Assembly: GCA_022710975.1 (NCBI GenBank)
Contig: JAKLGA010000005.1
Span: 1-64,000 of the forward strand
Direction: 5' to 3'
DNA length: 64,000 bases
From: Myxococcota bacterium
GTDB lineage: Bacteria > Myxococcota > B64-G9
The notes under the pieces are model-generated. The model ran no database searches. It saw only the letters and a list, made by a program, of their open reading frames with translations, and was not told where the DNA came from. The translations under genes were made by a program, and so were the position numbers. Positions 35,926 through 44,624 of the stretch are shown here, piece by piece (position 1 is the first letter of the stretch; every line of letters starts with the position of its first letter).

Positions 35926-36222
35926 ATGGTCGAACGTCGTCGCTTCAAGCGCCTGCCGGCGGGGGCCGAGGTGACCATCCGGCCCGCGCGGGCCAGGCGC
36001 TCGGCCCGGGCCACCAGCACGAACCTCTCGGGCGGCGGCATCCTGTTCTCGAGCGACCAACCCCTGGAGGTGGGGGCCGTGGTGGACATCGTGGTGGAGC
36101 CGGGCAACCACCCGGGCTTCGCCCGCTCCTTCGAGCCGCTCCAGGCGCGCATCCGCATCGTGCGGATCAAGGGCGACGAGCCGCCGTACGAGGTGGCCGG
36201 GGAGTTCCTGGAGATGAAGTAG
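35926..36222 (+). CDS. PilZ-domain protein
   Basis: A 98-residue single-domain PilZ protein. The c-di-GMP motifs are visible: an Arg-rich RRRFKR at residues 4-9 and N-x-SxxG in [10 protein letters not shown]. It should be a small cytosolic c-di-GMP receptor. ATG follows AGGAGG, 9 bp after the MshEN gene, so the two are co-expressed. A GGDEF cyclase gene lies at 48912. A hairpin-rich element follows at once. Confidence 0.88.
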   Translation: MVERRRFKRLPAGAEVTIRPARARRSARATSTNLSGGGILFSSDQPLEVGAVVDIVVEPGNHPGFARSFEPLQARIRIVRIKGDEPPYEVAGEFLEMK

Positions 36223-36223
36223 G

Positions 36224-36298
36224 GGACGGGGCTTGGATTCAAGCCCAGCTTCGCTGGGTAGAAATCTCTTCGCCCCGAGGACGGGGCTTGAGATTTCA
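36224..36298. repeat. Compound palindromic element between convergent genes (REP-like or bidirectional terminator)
   Basis: Three nested hairpins fill the gap. The first pairs GGGCTTG with CAAGCCC. The second pairs CCCAGC with GCTGGG around TTC. The third pairs GAAATCTC (36261-36268) with GAGATTTC (36290-36297) around an inner GCCCCG/CGGGGC stem. The string GGACGGGGCTTG occurs at both ends as a direct repeat. No long T-run. It ends at the stop of the MBL gene, so it may serve both genes. Confidence 0.6.
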
Positions 36299-37180
36299 AT
36301 CGATCTTGAGCTCCATGCCCTCGCGCGCGCCGAAGACCTGGACCTTGCCGCCCAGCCGCTGGGCGCGGGCCCGGCAGGCCTCGATCTTCTCGCGCACCTT
36401 GTCGTCGGACTGCAGCGGATCGTGGTGGGTGATGGCGAGCTGCTCCACCCCGGCCTGGATCGCCAGATCCACGCAGGTGGTGGCCCGCGGGTGGCCCCAG
36501 GTGCGCTTGTTGGCGTACTCCGCGTCGGTGTACTGCCCGTCGGCGATGAGCAGCCTGGCGCCCTGGCAGAACTCCACGTAGCGGCGCGGCGCGTGGCGCA
36601 GGAGGTCCGGGTCGGCGGCCACCTCGGCGGCGTTCTCCAGCTCCAGGTCGAGCTCGTTGTCGGTGGCGTACACCACCTTGCGCCCGTCCTTCTCGAACGA
36701 GTAGCCGTAGCTCGGGCCGTGATGGAGCTGGGCGATGGCGCGCACCTCGACGCCTGCGATGCGCTTGCCGGCCTGGCCCAGGTCGTCGGGCGCCACCCGG
36801 GCCCCCAGATCGCCGAAGGCAACCGGGAAGTAGTCCGACTCCATCTGGCCCGACAGCAGCTTGTGGAACTTGGTGTCCCCCGGGGAGGTGCCGTAGATGA
36901 TGAGCGAGCTGTCCTTCAGGAAGGCCGGGACGAAGAAGGGGAAGCCCTGGATGTGATCCCAGTGGGCGTGGCTGAAGAACATGTGCGCCACGACGGGGCT
37001 CTTCCCCCGCCTGAGGAGATCGAGCCCCAGCTCCCGGAGCCCCGAGCCCCCGTCGCACACGAACAGGGCGTCGTCCACCCGCAGCTCGATGCAGGGCGTG
37101 TTGCCGCCGAACACCTGGGTGAGCGAGCCGGGCGTGGGGATGGATCCCCGGGTCCCCCAGAACTTGACGAAGAAGTTCAT
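36296..37180 (-). CDS. Metallo-beta-lactamase-fold hydrolase
   Basis: A 294-residue cytosolic MBL-fold protein. It starts with the family pattern [15 protein letters not shown] and GGNTPCIEL, has the metal motif [14 protein letters not shown], ligand His in [11 protein letters not shown], and a distal HHDP. This subgroup (PhnP/RNase-Z-like, often next to signalling domains) cleaves phosphodiesters or unknown esters. ATG 37180 overlaps the FHA gene stop (ATGA), so the two are translationally coupled. The coupling to a phospho-peptide-binding domain suggests signalling. Last gene of the thiL-headed run. Confidence 0.85.
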   Translation of the reverse strand: MNFFVKFWGTRGSIPTPGSLTQVFGGNTPCIELRVDDALFVCDGGSGLRELGLDLLRRGKSPVVAHMFFSHAHWDHIQGFPFFVPAFLKDSSLIIYGTSPGDTKFHKLLSGQMESDYFPVAFGDLGARVAPDDLGQAGKRIAGVEVRAIAQLHHGPSYGYSFEKDGRKVVYATDNELDLELENAAEVAADPDLLRHAPRRYVEFCQGARLLIADGQYTDAEYANKRTWGHPRATTCVDLAIQAGVEQLAITHHDPLQSDDKVREKIEACRARAQRLGGKVQVFGAREGMELKID

Positions 37181-37617
37181 CGCTGGCCCTCGTGGTAGAC
37201 GAACACCGCGTTGCCGAGTTGCAGCGTGTCCCCCTCGTGCAGCGAGGCCGAGTGGATGCGCACACCATTCAGCAGCACGCCGTTGCGGCTCTCGAGATCC
37301 TGGATCTGGTGGGAGGTGCCCGCCCGACCGATGCGCATGTGCCGGCGCGACACCTCGGTGGAGTCCACCTGGATGTCCGCCTCGGCGCCCCGCCCGACCA
37401 CCATCTCCACCCGCTCGAGCATGTAGACGCACGGGGCCCCGGGGCCCTCCAGCATCTCCAGGAAAGCCGGGCGCCGCTCGCGCTCCCGGAACAGGACTCC
37501 GACGTTCGACTCGCAGGTGGGCAGATCCTCGGTGAACTCGTCCTCGTGGGTGGGGTCGGTGATGTCCTCTTCCAGGCCCTTCGCCGGTCCCTCGCCAGTT
37601 CGGCTCTTCTTCGCCAT
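37177..37617 (-). CDS. FHA-domain protein
   Basis: About 146 residues. An acidic N-terminal region (EEDITDPTHEDEFTEDLPT) precedes a forkhead-associated domain with the phosphothreonine-binding pattern VVGRGAEADIQVDS, SRRHMRI and LESRNGVLLNGVRI. FHA domains recruit proteins phosphorylated by Ser/Thr kinases; a Thr in the acidic stretch could be a kinase target. The start is uncertain: ATG 37617 (after GGGGAAGGGC), ATG 37629 or GTG 37701. Its stop overlaps the MBL gene start by 4 bp. Confidence 0.8.
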   Translation of the reverse strand: MAKKSRTGEGPAKGLEEDITDPTHEDEFTEDLPTCESNVGVLFRERERRPAFLEMLEGPGAPCVYMLERVEMVVGRGAEADIQVDSTEVSRRHMRIGRAGTSHQIQDLESRNGVLLNGVRIHSASLHEGDTLQLGNAVFVYHEGQR

Positions 37618-37675
37618 GCCCTTCCCCATGGGGTCGCCTGCCCCGCGCACGCCACCGGCCAGCGCGCGCCGATTG

Positions 37676-38185
37676 TCACCCTGCCCCGCCGGCCGCGTCA
37701 AGCCCGGGCGCGACGCGACGCCGCCCGCGGGCGAGGAGGCCGTCCAGGCTGAGGCGGCCGCCGCCCGCGGCCAGGACGTAGAGCGCGCCCAGGAGCCACA
37801 GCGCGTCGCGCAGCATGGTGCCCGCGCTGATCTCGTCGCCCGCCTCGGCCGAGGCGAAGCAGCCGCAGGAGAGCTGCAGGTCCTTGGCCAGCGCCTGCCC
37901 CAGCGCAGCCATGAACATGATCATCATGCCGGTCACCGCGAGGGCGCTGGCGCGCGTCCACAGCCCGGCGATGAGCGTCAGGCCCACCACCGCCTCCACC
38001 CAGGGCAGGCAGATCGCCAGCAGGTTCACCAGCGACAGCGGCAGGATGTCGTAGGTGGCGATGCTCAATCCGAAAGCGTGCGGATCCGCGATCTTGTACA
38101 CCGCGGCCCACAGGAACACCGCGCCCAGGTACACCCGCAGCGGCAACGCCAGGGCCACCAGCCAGGTGCGCACGCGGGCATTCAC
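37676..38185 (-). CDS. MauE/DoxX-family redox-associated membrane protein
   Basis: A 169-residue protein with four transmembrane helices (LVALALPLRVYLGAVFLWAA; LVNLLAICLPWVEAVVGLTL) and the MauE/DoxX hallmark of a Cys pair after helix 3 (LSCGCFAS). The family is linked to thiol-disulfide handling or quinone-coupled redox in the membrane. GTG 38185 overlaps the stop of the rhodanese-like gene (GTGA). The pairing of MauE/DoxX with rhodanese-like proteins suggests a joint redox or sulfur role. The C-terminus is basic (ARGRRRVAPG). Confidence 0.82.
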   Translation of the reverse strand: MNARVRTWLVALALPLRVYLGAVFLWAAVYKIADPHAFGLSIATYDILPLSLVNLLAICLPWVEAVVGLTLIAGLWTRASALAVTGMMIMFMAALGQALAKDLQLSCGCFASAEAGDEISAGTMLRDALWLLGALYVLAAGGGRLSLDGLLARGRRRVAPGLDAAGGAG

Positions 38186-38700
38186 GGGACCACCTCCTTG
38201 TCCGGCCCCGGCTGCGGCGCCCCCTCCACGGGCCGGCCCGCCTGTCGCCAGGCCGGGAACCCTCCCTTCAGGTAGCGCACCCCCTGGAGACCGGCCTCGG
38301 CCAGCTCGCCCGCCAGCAGACGGCCCGAGTCGATCTCGGTGTCGCCCACCACCAGCACCCGTCCAGGTCCGCGTGCCCTGAGCTCGGCCACCACCCCCGG
38401 ATCCACCGGGTCCAGCAGGTCGAAGGGCACCGGGAGCGCGCCGACCGGGCGGCCCGCGGCGGCCTCCTTGGCCGGGCGGGCGTCCACCACGACCAGCCCG
38501 CCCAGGTCCGCCTCCAGCGCCTCCGGCGTGACCGCCTGGGCCTCCTTGGTCAGCAGGGGGCAGTCCTTGTAGATGGCGTAGGGCTCCTCGGCCACCAGCG
38601 GCAGTCCGCCCGGGCGGAGCGCGTTGACCGCGAGCCCCAGGGCCGCGGCGCCCCCGCTCAAGAGCACGGACTGGAGCAACACGATCACCGCTCTGCGCAC
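38182..38700 (-). CDS. Membrane-anchored rhodanese-like protein lacking the catalytic Cys
   Basis: A 172-residue protein with an N-terminal hydrophobic anchor (VIVLLQSVLLSGGAAALGL). A rhodanese fold follows: VVVDARPAKEAAAGRPVGA at 70-88, then LKGGFPAWRQAG at 144-155. The loop that should carry the sulfur-accepting Cys (C-x-x-G-x-R) reads VVGDTEIDSGR (117-127) with no Cys, so sulfurtransferase activity is not expected. The only mature Cys is in YKDCPLL near residue 47. GTG 38700 has GGGAGGAGC upstream. It sits 21 bp after the GH31 gene and overlaps the MauE/DoxX gene. Confidence 0.8.
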   Translation of the reverse strand: MRRAVIVLLQSVLLSGGAAALGLAVNALRPGGLPLVAEEPYAIYKDCPLLTKEAQAVTPEALEADLGGLVVVDARPAKEAAAGRPVGALPVPFDLLDPVDPGVVAELRARGPGRVLVVGDTEIDSGRLLAGELAEAGLQGVRYLKGGFPAWRQAGRPVEGAPQPGPDKEVVP

Positions 38701-38721
38701 GCTCGCTCCTCCCGGAAGGCC

Positions 38722-41256
38722 TCACTCGGCCAGGTAGAGATCCCAGCGCACCCGCCGGGCGGACTCGGCCCGCAGGCCGAGCCCGCCCGCCTCGAGCGGG
38801 CCGGCGCCGGCGGCCAGGCTGACGCGCACCCGGCGGAGCCCCGCCTCGAGCTCGTCCACCCGGTAGCAGCCCTCGCAGCCCGCCAGCTCCGCCTCGCTGG
38901 CCACCGGCGTGAGCCCGGCCGGCGCCGAGAAGCCGCCGTCCCAGCGCGCCTCCAGCCTCTCGCCGTCCCCCAGCTCGAAGGCGGCCGGCGGCTCGCCGGC
39001 GCGCAGCAGCCCGACCACGTCGTAGACGTGGGCCACGTCCGCCGGGCCCACCACCTCCGGGTGGTCCTCCTCGGCCAGGGTGTCGATGCTCGGGTCCAGG
39101 AGCGGCACCAGCCAGCCAGCCCGCAGGAGCAGCGGCAGGCGCTCGAGCGGTGCGTCGAGCACGACCTCGGCGCCCCCCGGCAGCAGAAGCCCGGTCGCCC
39201 AGTCGAGGTACAGCCCCTCCGGGAGCTGGACGCGCTTGGTGCGCGCGCCGCGGGCCACCACCGGGGCCACCAGCAGCGCCGGTCCCAGGTAGTAGGCGTC
39301 GTCCACGCCGCGCAGCTCGGGGTGCTCGGGGTGCTCGAGGAACATGTGCCGGATGAGCGGCGCCCCGCTCGCGTGCGCCTCCCGGGCCAGGCCGTACAGG
39401 TAGGGGAACAGGCGCGTGTGCAGCCGGGCGTAGGTGCGCCAGGCCGCCTGGGCCAGCGGGTCGTCGAAGATGTTGGCCTTGCGGCCCTGGTCCTGGGCCG
39501 CCACGCAGGCGTCCTGGTCCTGCATGTTGGGGGTCATCGCCCCGTGCTGGATCCAGCGTACCAGCAGCTCCTCGTCGGCCGCGGCGAACCCGTCGGCCAC
39601 GCAGTGGAAGCCGTTGATGTCGCCCCCCCAAAAGGGCACCCCGGACAGGCCCGAGTTGATCCCGGCCCGCACCATGCTGGGCAGACCGTCGGACGACTCG
39701 AACGAGGCGGCCGGATCGCCCGACCATGTCATGGGCGAGAAGGCCGCGTCCCCGGTGTAGCCCGAGCGCACGAAGGCGAGCCACTCGCCCTTGAGCGGGC
39801 CCGCCTCCATGTGCTCGAAGGCCGCGCGGTGGTAGAGCACCGGGAACAAGTTGTGAAGCTCCTCGCCGGTCTTGCCGTCGTGGGCCAGGACGTCCCAGCG
39901 CACGTACTCGCCGAAGTCGTACATCCAGCCCGAGTAGCCCACGTCCACGGCCCAGTCGAGCATGGCCTGGTACCAGGCCGTGGCGGCGGCCGAGGTGAAG
40001 TCCACGGTCAGCACCGTCAGCATGGTCCCGCTGACCATCCAGGCCTCGGACGGCTTGCCCTCGGCGTCCACCAGGAAGTGGCCCGCGGCCAGCCCCTCCT
40101 GGACCAGCGGCCGGAGCGGGCTGTCCTCGTTCGTCGCCAGGTAGGGGTTGTAGTAGGCGCACACCCGGTAGCCGAGCTCCCGGGCGAAGCGGGTCCAGGC
40201 CCGCAGCTCGTCCTCCCGGCCCACGTGCGAGCCCTTGGGCAGGAAGTGCACGGCGTCGTCCACGCCGGTCAGCGCGAGATCCAGCGCCCGCATGGCCTCG
40301 AGCTCGTGCAGCTCACCCTGGCGGTCGCCGCGGCCGACGCGCCGGCGGGGCCCGAAGGCCCACCTGGGCGGCAGCATGGGCCGGCCCGTGCGGGCGGTGA
40401 AGGCGTCCAGCACCTGGTACGGCCAGGGGCGCGGATCGCCCTCGCGCGGCAGGTACAGCTCGAAGGCCAGCCGCGGGCCCAGGTGCCAGACCCGCCAGGC
40501 GTCCGGGCGGGCGCTGGCCAGCTCGAAGCGGTTGTACCAGGTCGAGTCCAGCCAGAAGCCATAGCCGGCGGTGGAGACGAAGAAGGGCACCGGGAAGTAG
40601 GTCATGCCCTCGCCGTTCGGGTACGGGTTCTCCGGCCCGGGCGCGCCGCCCTCGTCACCGCCGATGCCGCCCTCCTCGGCCCAGCTGTAGAGCTCCAGGC
40701 CGCGCTGGTCGGTGCGGTTGAAGCGCTCGCCGAAGCCCAGGAAGCCCTCCTCGGCCCGGCTCTCGAAGGCCGCGGCCCAGGCCCGCGGCTGGCGGCCGTC
40801 CTTGTCCGCCTCCACGCGCACGGCGCCCGGCCGCAGCTCGAAGGACACCCGCACCTGCCGGCTCGGATCCAGGGGCTGCTCCACGGGCCCGAGCACGAGC
40901 CGCAGGCGCGTCCGGCCCTCGGCGACCCCGACCACCTCGAACGCATCGCGCCACGGGTCGAGCTCCGGGGTCACCTTGAAGTAGCCCGGCGAGATCACGT
41001 TCTCCCAGCGGGTCTCTCCCGAGGTCCAGGCCAGCGCGGCCTGGCCGTCCCCGGCCCCCGCGGGCAGGCTGCACAGCCGCTCCTGGCCGCCCGCGTCCAG
41101 CACGCAGTAGGTGAAGGGGGCGCGCTGGATCACGACGGCCACGTCCTCGCCCTCGAGGCGCAGGACGTCCGGGAGGCCGGCCTCGCCGCAGCCGAGCGCC
41201 AGGAGCCCGAGCAGCCCGAACGTCCAGCGCGTGAGGCGCACCAGCCTGCGCTGCAT
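38722..41256 (-). CDS. GH31-family glycosidase lipoprotein (sulfoquinovosidase/alpha-glucosidase type)
   Basis: An 844-residue glycoside hydrolase of family 31. Signal with lipobox LALGC puts it in the envelope. The N-terminal beta domain contains GFLGFGERFNRTDQRG. The catalytic barrel shows WMYDFGEY near residue 445 (nucleophile Asp) and MTWSGDPAASFESSDGLPS near 511 (acid/base Asp). DFGE and WSGD are the forms seen in the YihQ (sulfoquinovosidase) side of GH31, but the sulfonate-binding residues cannot be settled by eye. C-terminal beta domains complete the fold. ATG 41256 follows GGAGGGTGG. It begins 32 bp after thiL and may be co-transcribed. Role: cleaving alpha-glycosides at the cell surface. 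Confidence 0.85.
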   Translation of the reverse strand: MQRRLVRLTRWTFGLLGLLALGCGEAGLPDVLRLEGEDVAVVIQRAPFTYCVLDAGGQERLCSLPAGAGDGQAALAWTSGETRWENVISPGYFKVTPELDPWRDAFEVVGVAEGRTRLRLVLGPVEQPLDPSRQVRVSFELRPGAVRVEADKDGRQPRAWAAAFESRAEEGFLGFGERFNRTDQRGLELYSWAEEGGIGGDEGGAPGPENPYPNGEGMTYFPVPFFVSTAGYGFWLDSTWYNRFELASARPDAWRVWHLGPRLAFELYLPREGDPRPWPYQVLDAFTARTGRPMLPPRWAFGPRRRVGRGDRQGELHELEAMRALDLALTGVDDAVHFLPKGSHVGREDELRAWTRFARELGYRVCAYYNPYLATNEDSPLRPLVQEGLAAGHFLVDAEGKPSEAWMVSGTMLTVLTVDFTSAAATAWYQAMLDWAVDVGYSGWMYDFGEYVRWDVLAHDGKTGEELHNLFPVLYHRAAFEHMEAGPLKGEWLAFVRSGYTGDAAFSPMTWSGDPAASFESSDGLPSMVRAGINSGLSGVPFWGGDINGFHCVADGFAAADEELLVRWIQHGAMTPNMQDQDACVAAQDQGRKANIFDDPLAQAAWRTYARLHTRLFPYLYGLAREAHASGAPLIRHMFLEHPEHPELRGVDDAYYLGPALLVAPVVARGARTKRVQLPEGLYLDWATGLLLPGGAEVVLDAPLERLPLLLRAGWLVPLLDPSIDTLAEEDHPEVVGPADVAHVYDVVGLLRAGEPPAAFELGDGERLEARWDGGFSAPAGLTPVASEAELAGCEGCYRVDELEAGLRRVRVSLAAGAGPLEAGGLGLRAESARRVRWDLYLAE

Positions 41257-41288
41257 GGCCACCCTCCTGCCTCGCGGCAGGCCCGCGC

Positions 41289-42311
41289 TCAGCGCGCGCC
41301 GCGCGGGCCGAAGTGATCGAACCCCTGGTCGGCCGGGGCGGACACCTGGCCGTCCCGGCGCACCCGCACCCCGCGGCCAGCCCCCAGCCTGCCCAGCTCC
41401 GCGGCCTCCAGCCCGAGCCCGCGGCACACGCGCTCCGCCTCGGCCGCCAGGCCTCCCGGCACGCAGAAGAGCAGCCGGTAGTCCTCGCCCCCCGAGAGCG
41501 CCCAGTCCCGGGCGTCCAGGCCCTCCAGCGCGGCCAACCGCCGGGCTGCGGCCGACAGCGGCAGGCCGTCGGCGTCCAGCTCGGCCCCCAGGCCGGAGCG
41601 CTCGCAGATGTGCCCCAGGTCCTGCACCAGCCCGTCGGACACGTCGATCATCGCGTGGGCCAGCCTGCGCCTGGCGAGCTCGCGGCCGAGCGCGAGCTGG
41701 GGCTCAGGGCGCCGGTGGGCCAGGAGCAGCGCTGCGCGGTCCTCGGGCGCGAGCCCGGCCCCGCCCCCGCGCAGCAGGTGCAGCCCGGCCGCGCTGTCCC
41801 CGAGCGGGCCGGTCGCGAGCACCCGATCTCCGGGCTGACCGCCCGAGCGCAGCACCACCTCGTCGGCCGGGGCGCGGCCGAGGACGGTCAGGCACACGAC
41901 CGCGCCGCCCGGGGCGGAGACCGTGTCCCCGCCGACGAGCTCCAGGCCGTACGCGCGCGCGCAGCCGACCAGCCCGTCGCGGAGGCCCTCCACCCAGGCC
42001 ACCTCGAGCCCGGGCGGCAGACCGAGCGCCAGCAGCGCGGCCACGGCCTCGCCGCCCATGGCGGCCACGTCGCTCAGGTTGACCGCCATGGACTTGTGCC
42101 CGAGGTCCTCGGCCGAGAGCCAGGCCGCCTCGAAGTGCACCCGCTCGAGCAGCAGGTCGGTGGTGAGCAGCACCCGCTCGAGCCCGCCGAGGTCCAGCAC
42201 CGCGCAGTCGTCGCCGATGCCCACCCGGGTGGCCGGGTGGCGGGCCTGGGCGGCCCGCTCGAACAGGGCCACCAGGCCGAACTCGCCCAGGCTGGACAGC
42301 GGTGGGGACAT
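41289..42311 (-). CDS. thiL: Thiamine-monophosphate kinase
   Basis: A 340-residue ATP-dependent kinase that makes thiamine diphosphate from the monophosphate. It starts SLGEFGLVALFERAA, has GIGDDCAVLD (Mg/ATP aspartates), TTDLLLERVHF, GHKSMAVNLSDVAAMGG, LVGGDTVSAPGG and IDVSDGL. Length is typical. The ATG lies 9 nt after TAGCCT without SD, so it may be leaderless. Divergent from the sigma-54 activator gene. First gene of the minus-strand run 42311-36296. Confidence 0.94.
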   Translation of the reverse strand: MSPPLSSLGEFGLVALFERAAQARHPATRVGIGDDCAVLDLGGLERVLLTTDLLLERVHFEAAWLSAEDLGHKSMAVNLSDVAAMGGEAVAALLALGLPPGLEVAWVEGLRDGLVGCARAYGLELVGGDTVSAPGGAVVCLTVLGRAPADEVVLRSGGQPGDRVLATGPLGDSAAGLHLLRGGGAGLAPEDRAALLLAHRRPEPQLALGRELARRRLAHAMIDVSDGLVQDLGHICERSGLGAELDADGLPLSAAARRLAALEGLDARDWALSGGEDYRLLFCVPGGLAAEAERVCRGLGLEAAELGRLGAGRGVRVRRDGQVSAPADQGFDHFGPRGAR

Positions 42312-42320
42312 GCTGGCGTC

Positions 42321-42349
42321 AGGCTACCCGAGAGCGGCCGCGGGTTCAA
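42321..42349 (-). promoter_or_regulatory. thiL promoter, leaderless type
   Basis: On the minus strand TTGAAC (42349-42344), a 17-nt spacer and TAGCCT (42326-42321). The ATG at 42311 follows after 9 nt. Confidence 0.55.
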
Positions 42350-42368
42350 ACGCGGGTCCAGCCACGCC

Positions 42369-42398
42369 TTGTGCGGACCCGCGCCGGGGCGGTAGCAT
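42369..42398 (+). promoter_or_regulatory. Promoter of the sigma-54 activator gene, leaderless type
   Basis: TTGTGC, an 18-nt spacer and TAGCAT (42393-42398), then 6 nt to the ATG at 42405. Back to back with the thiL promoter. Confidence 0.5.
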
Positions 42399-42404
42399 GG
42401 CGCC

Positions 42405-43877
42405 ATGCCCGAGCGAGATCGCCCCTCCGTGCTCCACTCCGTGGCCGATCTGGTGGGCCGGCCGGTCACCAAGGACCAGCTGCTGAAGGCCATGGTGGAT
42501 CGCGTCAAGGCCGACCTGCAGGCCGAGCGCGGCACGCTGTACCTGATCGACGCAGAGACCGGCGACCTCGTCAGCCGGGTGGCCCACCTGCCCGAGCTGA
42601 AGGAGATCCGCCTGGGGCCGGGCAAGGGCGTGGCCGGCTACGTGGCCCAGACCGGCGAGAGCGTGCGCCTGCCGGACGCCCACCAGGACGCCCGCTTCTT
42701 CCGCGGCATCGACGAGCGCACCGGGTTCGTGACCCGCTCCATGCTGGCCGTGCCGGTGCGCGACCGGACCGGGGCCATCCGCGGCGTGCTGCAGATGCTC
42801 AACCGGCGGTCGGGCGAGTTCACCGCCGAGGACGAGGCGCGCAGCCTCGAGCTGGCGGCCCAGGTGGCCGAGGCGCTGGAGCTGACCTCGCTGCGGGCCG
42901 CGGCCGGACAGGCGCCGGGCGTGTTCCTGGACGGGCCCTTCAACCACATCATCGGCGAGAGCCCGGCCATGCAGGCGCTGTACGAGCGCATGCTGGCCGC
43001 GGCCAGCACGGAAGCCACGGTGCTGCTGCGCGGTGAGAGCGGCACGGGCAAGACCCTGATCGCCCGCGCCATCCACGACAACTCGGAGCGCCACGCGGGG
43101 CCCCTGGTGCACGTGGACTGCGTGGCGCTGCCGGCCGGGCTGATCGAGAGCGAGCTGTTCGGCCACGAGCGCGGCGCCTTCACCGGCGCAGACCAACGCG
43201 TGCCGGGCAAGTTCGAGCGGGCCGAGGGCGGCACGCTCTTCCTCGACGAGATCGGCGACCTGCCGCTGCAGCTCCAGGGCAAGCTCCTGCGCTTCCTGCA
43301 GGACCACACCTTCGAGCGGCTGGGCGGCCGCGGCGCGCTGGAGGCGGACGTGCGCATCATCTCGGCCACCCACGCCGATCTCGAGGCGGCGGTCGAGTCG
43401 GGCGCCTACCGGCGGGATCTCTACTATCGCCTGCGGGTGGTGGAGCTGACGGTGCCGCCGCTGCGGGAGCGGGGGCCGCGGGACATCGAGCTCCTGGCCG
43501 AGCACTTCCTGGGGGTGTACGCCCGCCGCCACCGCCGTTCCGCCCGGGCCCTGGGGCCGGCGGCGCTCAGGCGCCTGCAGGCGCAGCCCTGGCCGGGCAA
43601 CGTGCGGGAGCTCGAGCACTGCATCGAGAGCGCGGTGGTGCTGTGCCGCGAGGACATCCTGGACGCCCGCCACCTGTCCCTGCCGGCGGGCGCGCCGGGC
43701 CCTGTGCCCGTGGCGGACGACATCGAGGCAGGCTACCCGGTCGGGACCCCGCTCGGGCAGGTGGAGATCGATCACATTCGCCGCACGCTGGAGGCCTGCA
43801 AGGGCAACCGCTCCGAGGCCGCCAAGCTCCTGGGCATCGGCCGCAACACCCTGGCCCGCAAGCTCAGAGACGAGTAG
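42405..43877 (+). CDS. Sigma-54-dependent transcriptional activator (GAF-AAA+-Fis)
   Basis: A 490-residue enhancer-binding protein. Residues ~1-165 are a GAF sensor ([40 protein letters not shown]). The AAA+ domain has Walker [14 protein letters not shown], the sigma-54 loop GAFTGA intact, and Walker [14 protein letters not shown]. The C-terminus is a Fis-type helix-turn-helix ([20 protein letters not shown]). No receiver domain, so it is controlled by a ligand or by partner contact and not by phospho-transfer to Asp. Its targets are unknown; a sigma-54 promoter exists in this window at 59551. No SD; leaderless start likely. Confidence 0.95.
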   Translation: MPERDRPSVLHSVADLVGRPVTKDQLLKAMVDRVKADLQAERGTLYLIDAETGDLVSRVAHLPELKEIRLGPGKGVAGYVAQTGESVRLPDAHQDARFFRGIDERTGFVTRSMLAVPVRDRTGAIRGVLQMLNRRSGEFTAEDEARSLELAAQVAEALELTSLRAAAGQAPGVFLDGPFNHIIGESPAMQALYERMLAAASTEATVLLRGESGTGKTLIARAIHDNSERHAGPLVHVDCVALPAGLIESELFGHERGAFTGADQRVPGKFERAEGGTLFLDEIGDLPLQLQGKLLRFLQDHTFERLGGRGALEADVRIISATHADLEAAVESGAYRRDLYYRLRVVELTVPPLRERGPRDIELLAEHFLGVYARRHRRSARALGPAALRRLQAQPWPGNVRELEHCIESAVVLCREDILDARHLSLPAGAPGPVPVADDIEAGYPVGTPLGQVEIDHIRRTLEACKGNRSEAAKLLGIGRNTLARKLRDE

Positions 43878-43912
43878 TCCTCAGCCCTCCGCGCCTCCTC
43901 CCGGTGGCCCGA

Positions 43913-44464
43913 TCAGAGCCACTCGTCCTTCAAGACCGAGCGCCTGGGGTTGCGCGGATCCACCAGCACCGCGACCTCGGCGCCGTGGCGGGCGGCGTAC
44001 TTGCTCCAGAGCTCTGGCGGGCCGAGGTGCTCGCCGGTGTGGGGCTGCCCCTCGAGGCGGAAGGCGTACCGCACCGAGGTCCACTTCACGGTCCTCAGGC
44101 CCAGCACCGGCACCGGTGGGACCATGACCTCCGCGACGGTGGCGGTCACCTCCACGGCGCGACGGAAGAAGCTCCGCTGGGAGGCGAGGCGCAGGGGCAG
44201 CGCGGCGACCCCGAGCAGGCTGACGATCGCCAGCGCCGCCTGCGTGCCCGGGGGCAACTCGGAGCGTGGCGCGGGCTGGCCGCCCAGCGCCTGGATCGTC
44301 TCGGCGAGGCGCAGGGCCTCCGCCGGCGGGGCCGGACGGAGGGCTGCCCAGGCCTGGGCCGCGAGCAGGCCCACGCCCAGGACCCACCAGACCACGAGCA
44401 GGTTCCGGTACCGGTCGCGCGCGATCAGCCGCCCCAGCGAGGGCATGGACCGAGTCGCAGTCAT
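43913..44464 (-). CDS. DUF3592-like membrane protein
   Basis: A 183-residue protein with transmembrane segments at ~20-42 and ~75-92. The C-terminal extracytoplasmic domain is DUF3592-like (VKWTSVRYAFRLEGQPHTGE; VAVLVDPRNPRRSVLKDEWL). It resembles the protein at 26689. ATG 44464 with GGGGCGAG upstream; ATG 44479 possible. Convergent with the sigma-54 activator gene (35 bp). Function unknown. Confidence 0.65.
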   Translation of the reverse strand: MTATRSMPSLGRLIARDRYRNLLVVWWVLGVGLLAAQAWAALRPAPPAEALRLAETIQALGGQPAPRSELPPGTQAALAIVSLLGVAALPLRLASQRSFFRRAVEVTATVAEVMVPPVPVLGLRTVKWTSVRYAFRLEGQPHTGEHLGPPELWSKYAARHGAEVAVLVDPRNPRRSVLKDEWL

Positions 44465-44624
44465 GCTCGCCCCACACATCGCACGCACGTGAGCGCGGGT
44501 CAACCGCCCGCCGACCCGGCCGTCGTTGCCCGAAAAACGCCCCCGCGGGTTGGAGTTGCGGCCCTGGGATCGCGATCGACTCCGGTGTAGTATCGACCGT
44601 CGCCCGCTTCCACGGAGGACACGC

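Noticed and set aside
34405-36822. Upstream extension of the yebC frame to 1054 codons
   Set aside because: YebC has its normal start MSGHSKW with a strong SD at 34404; the rest is antisense to the MshEN and PilZ genes.
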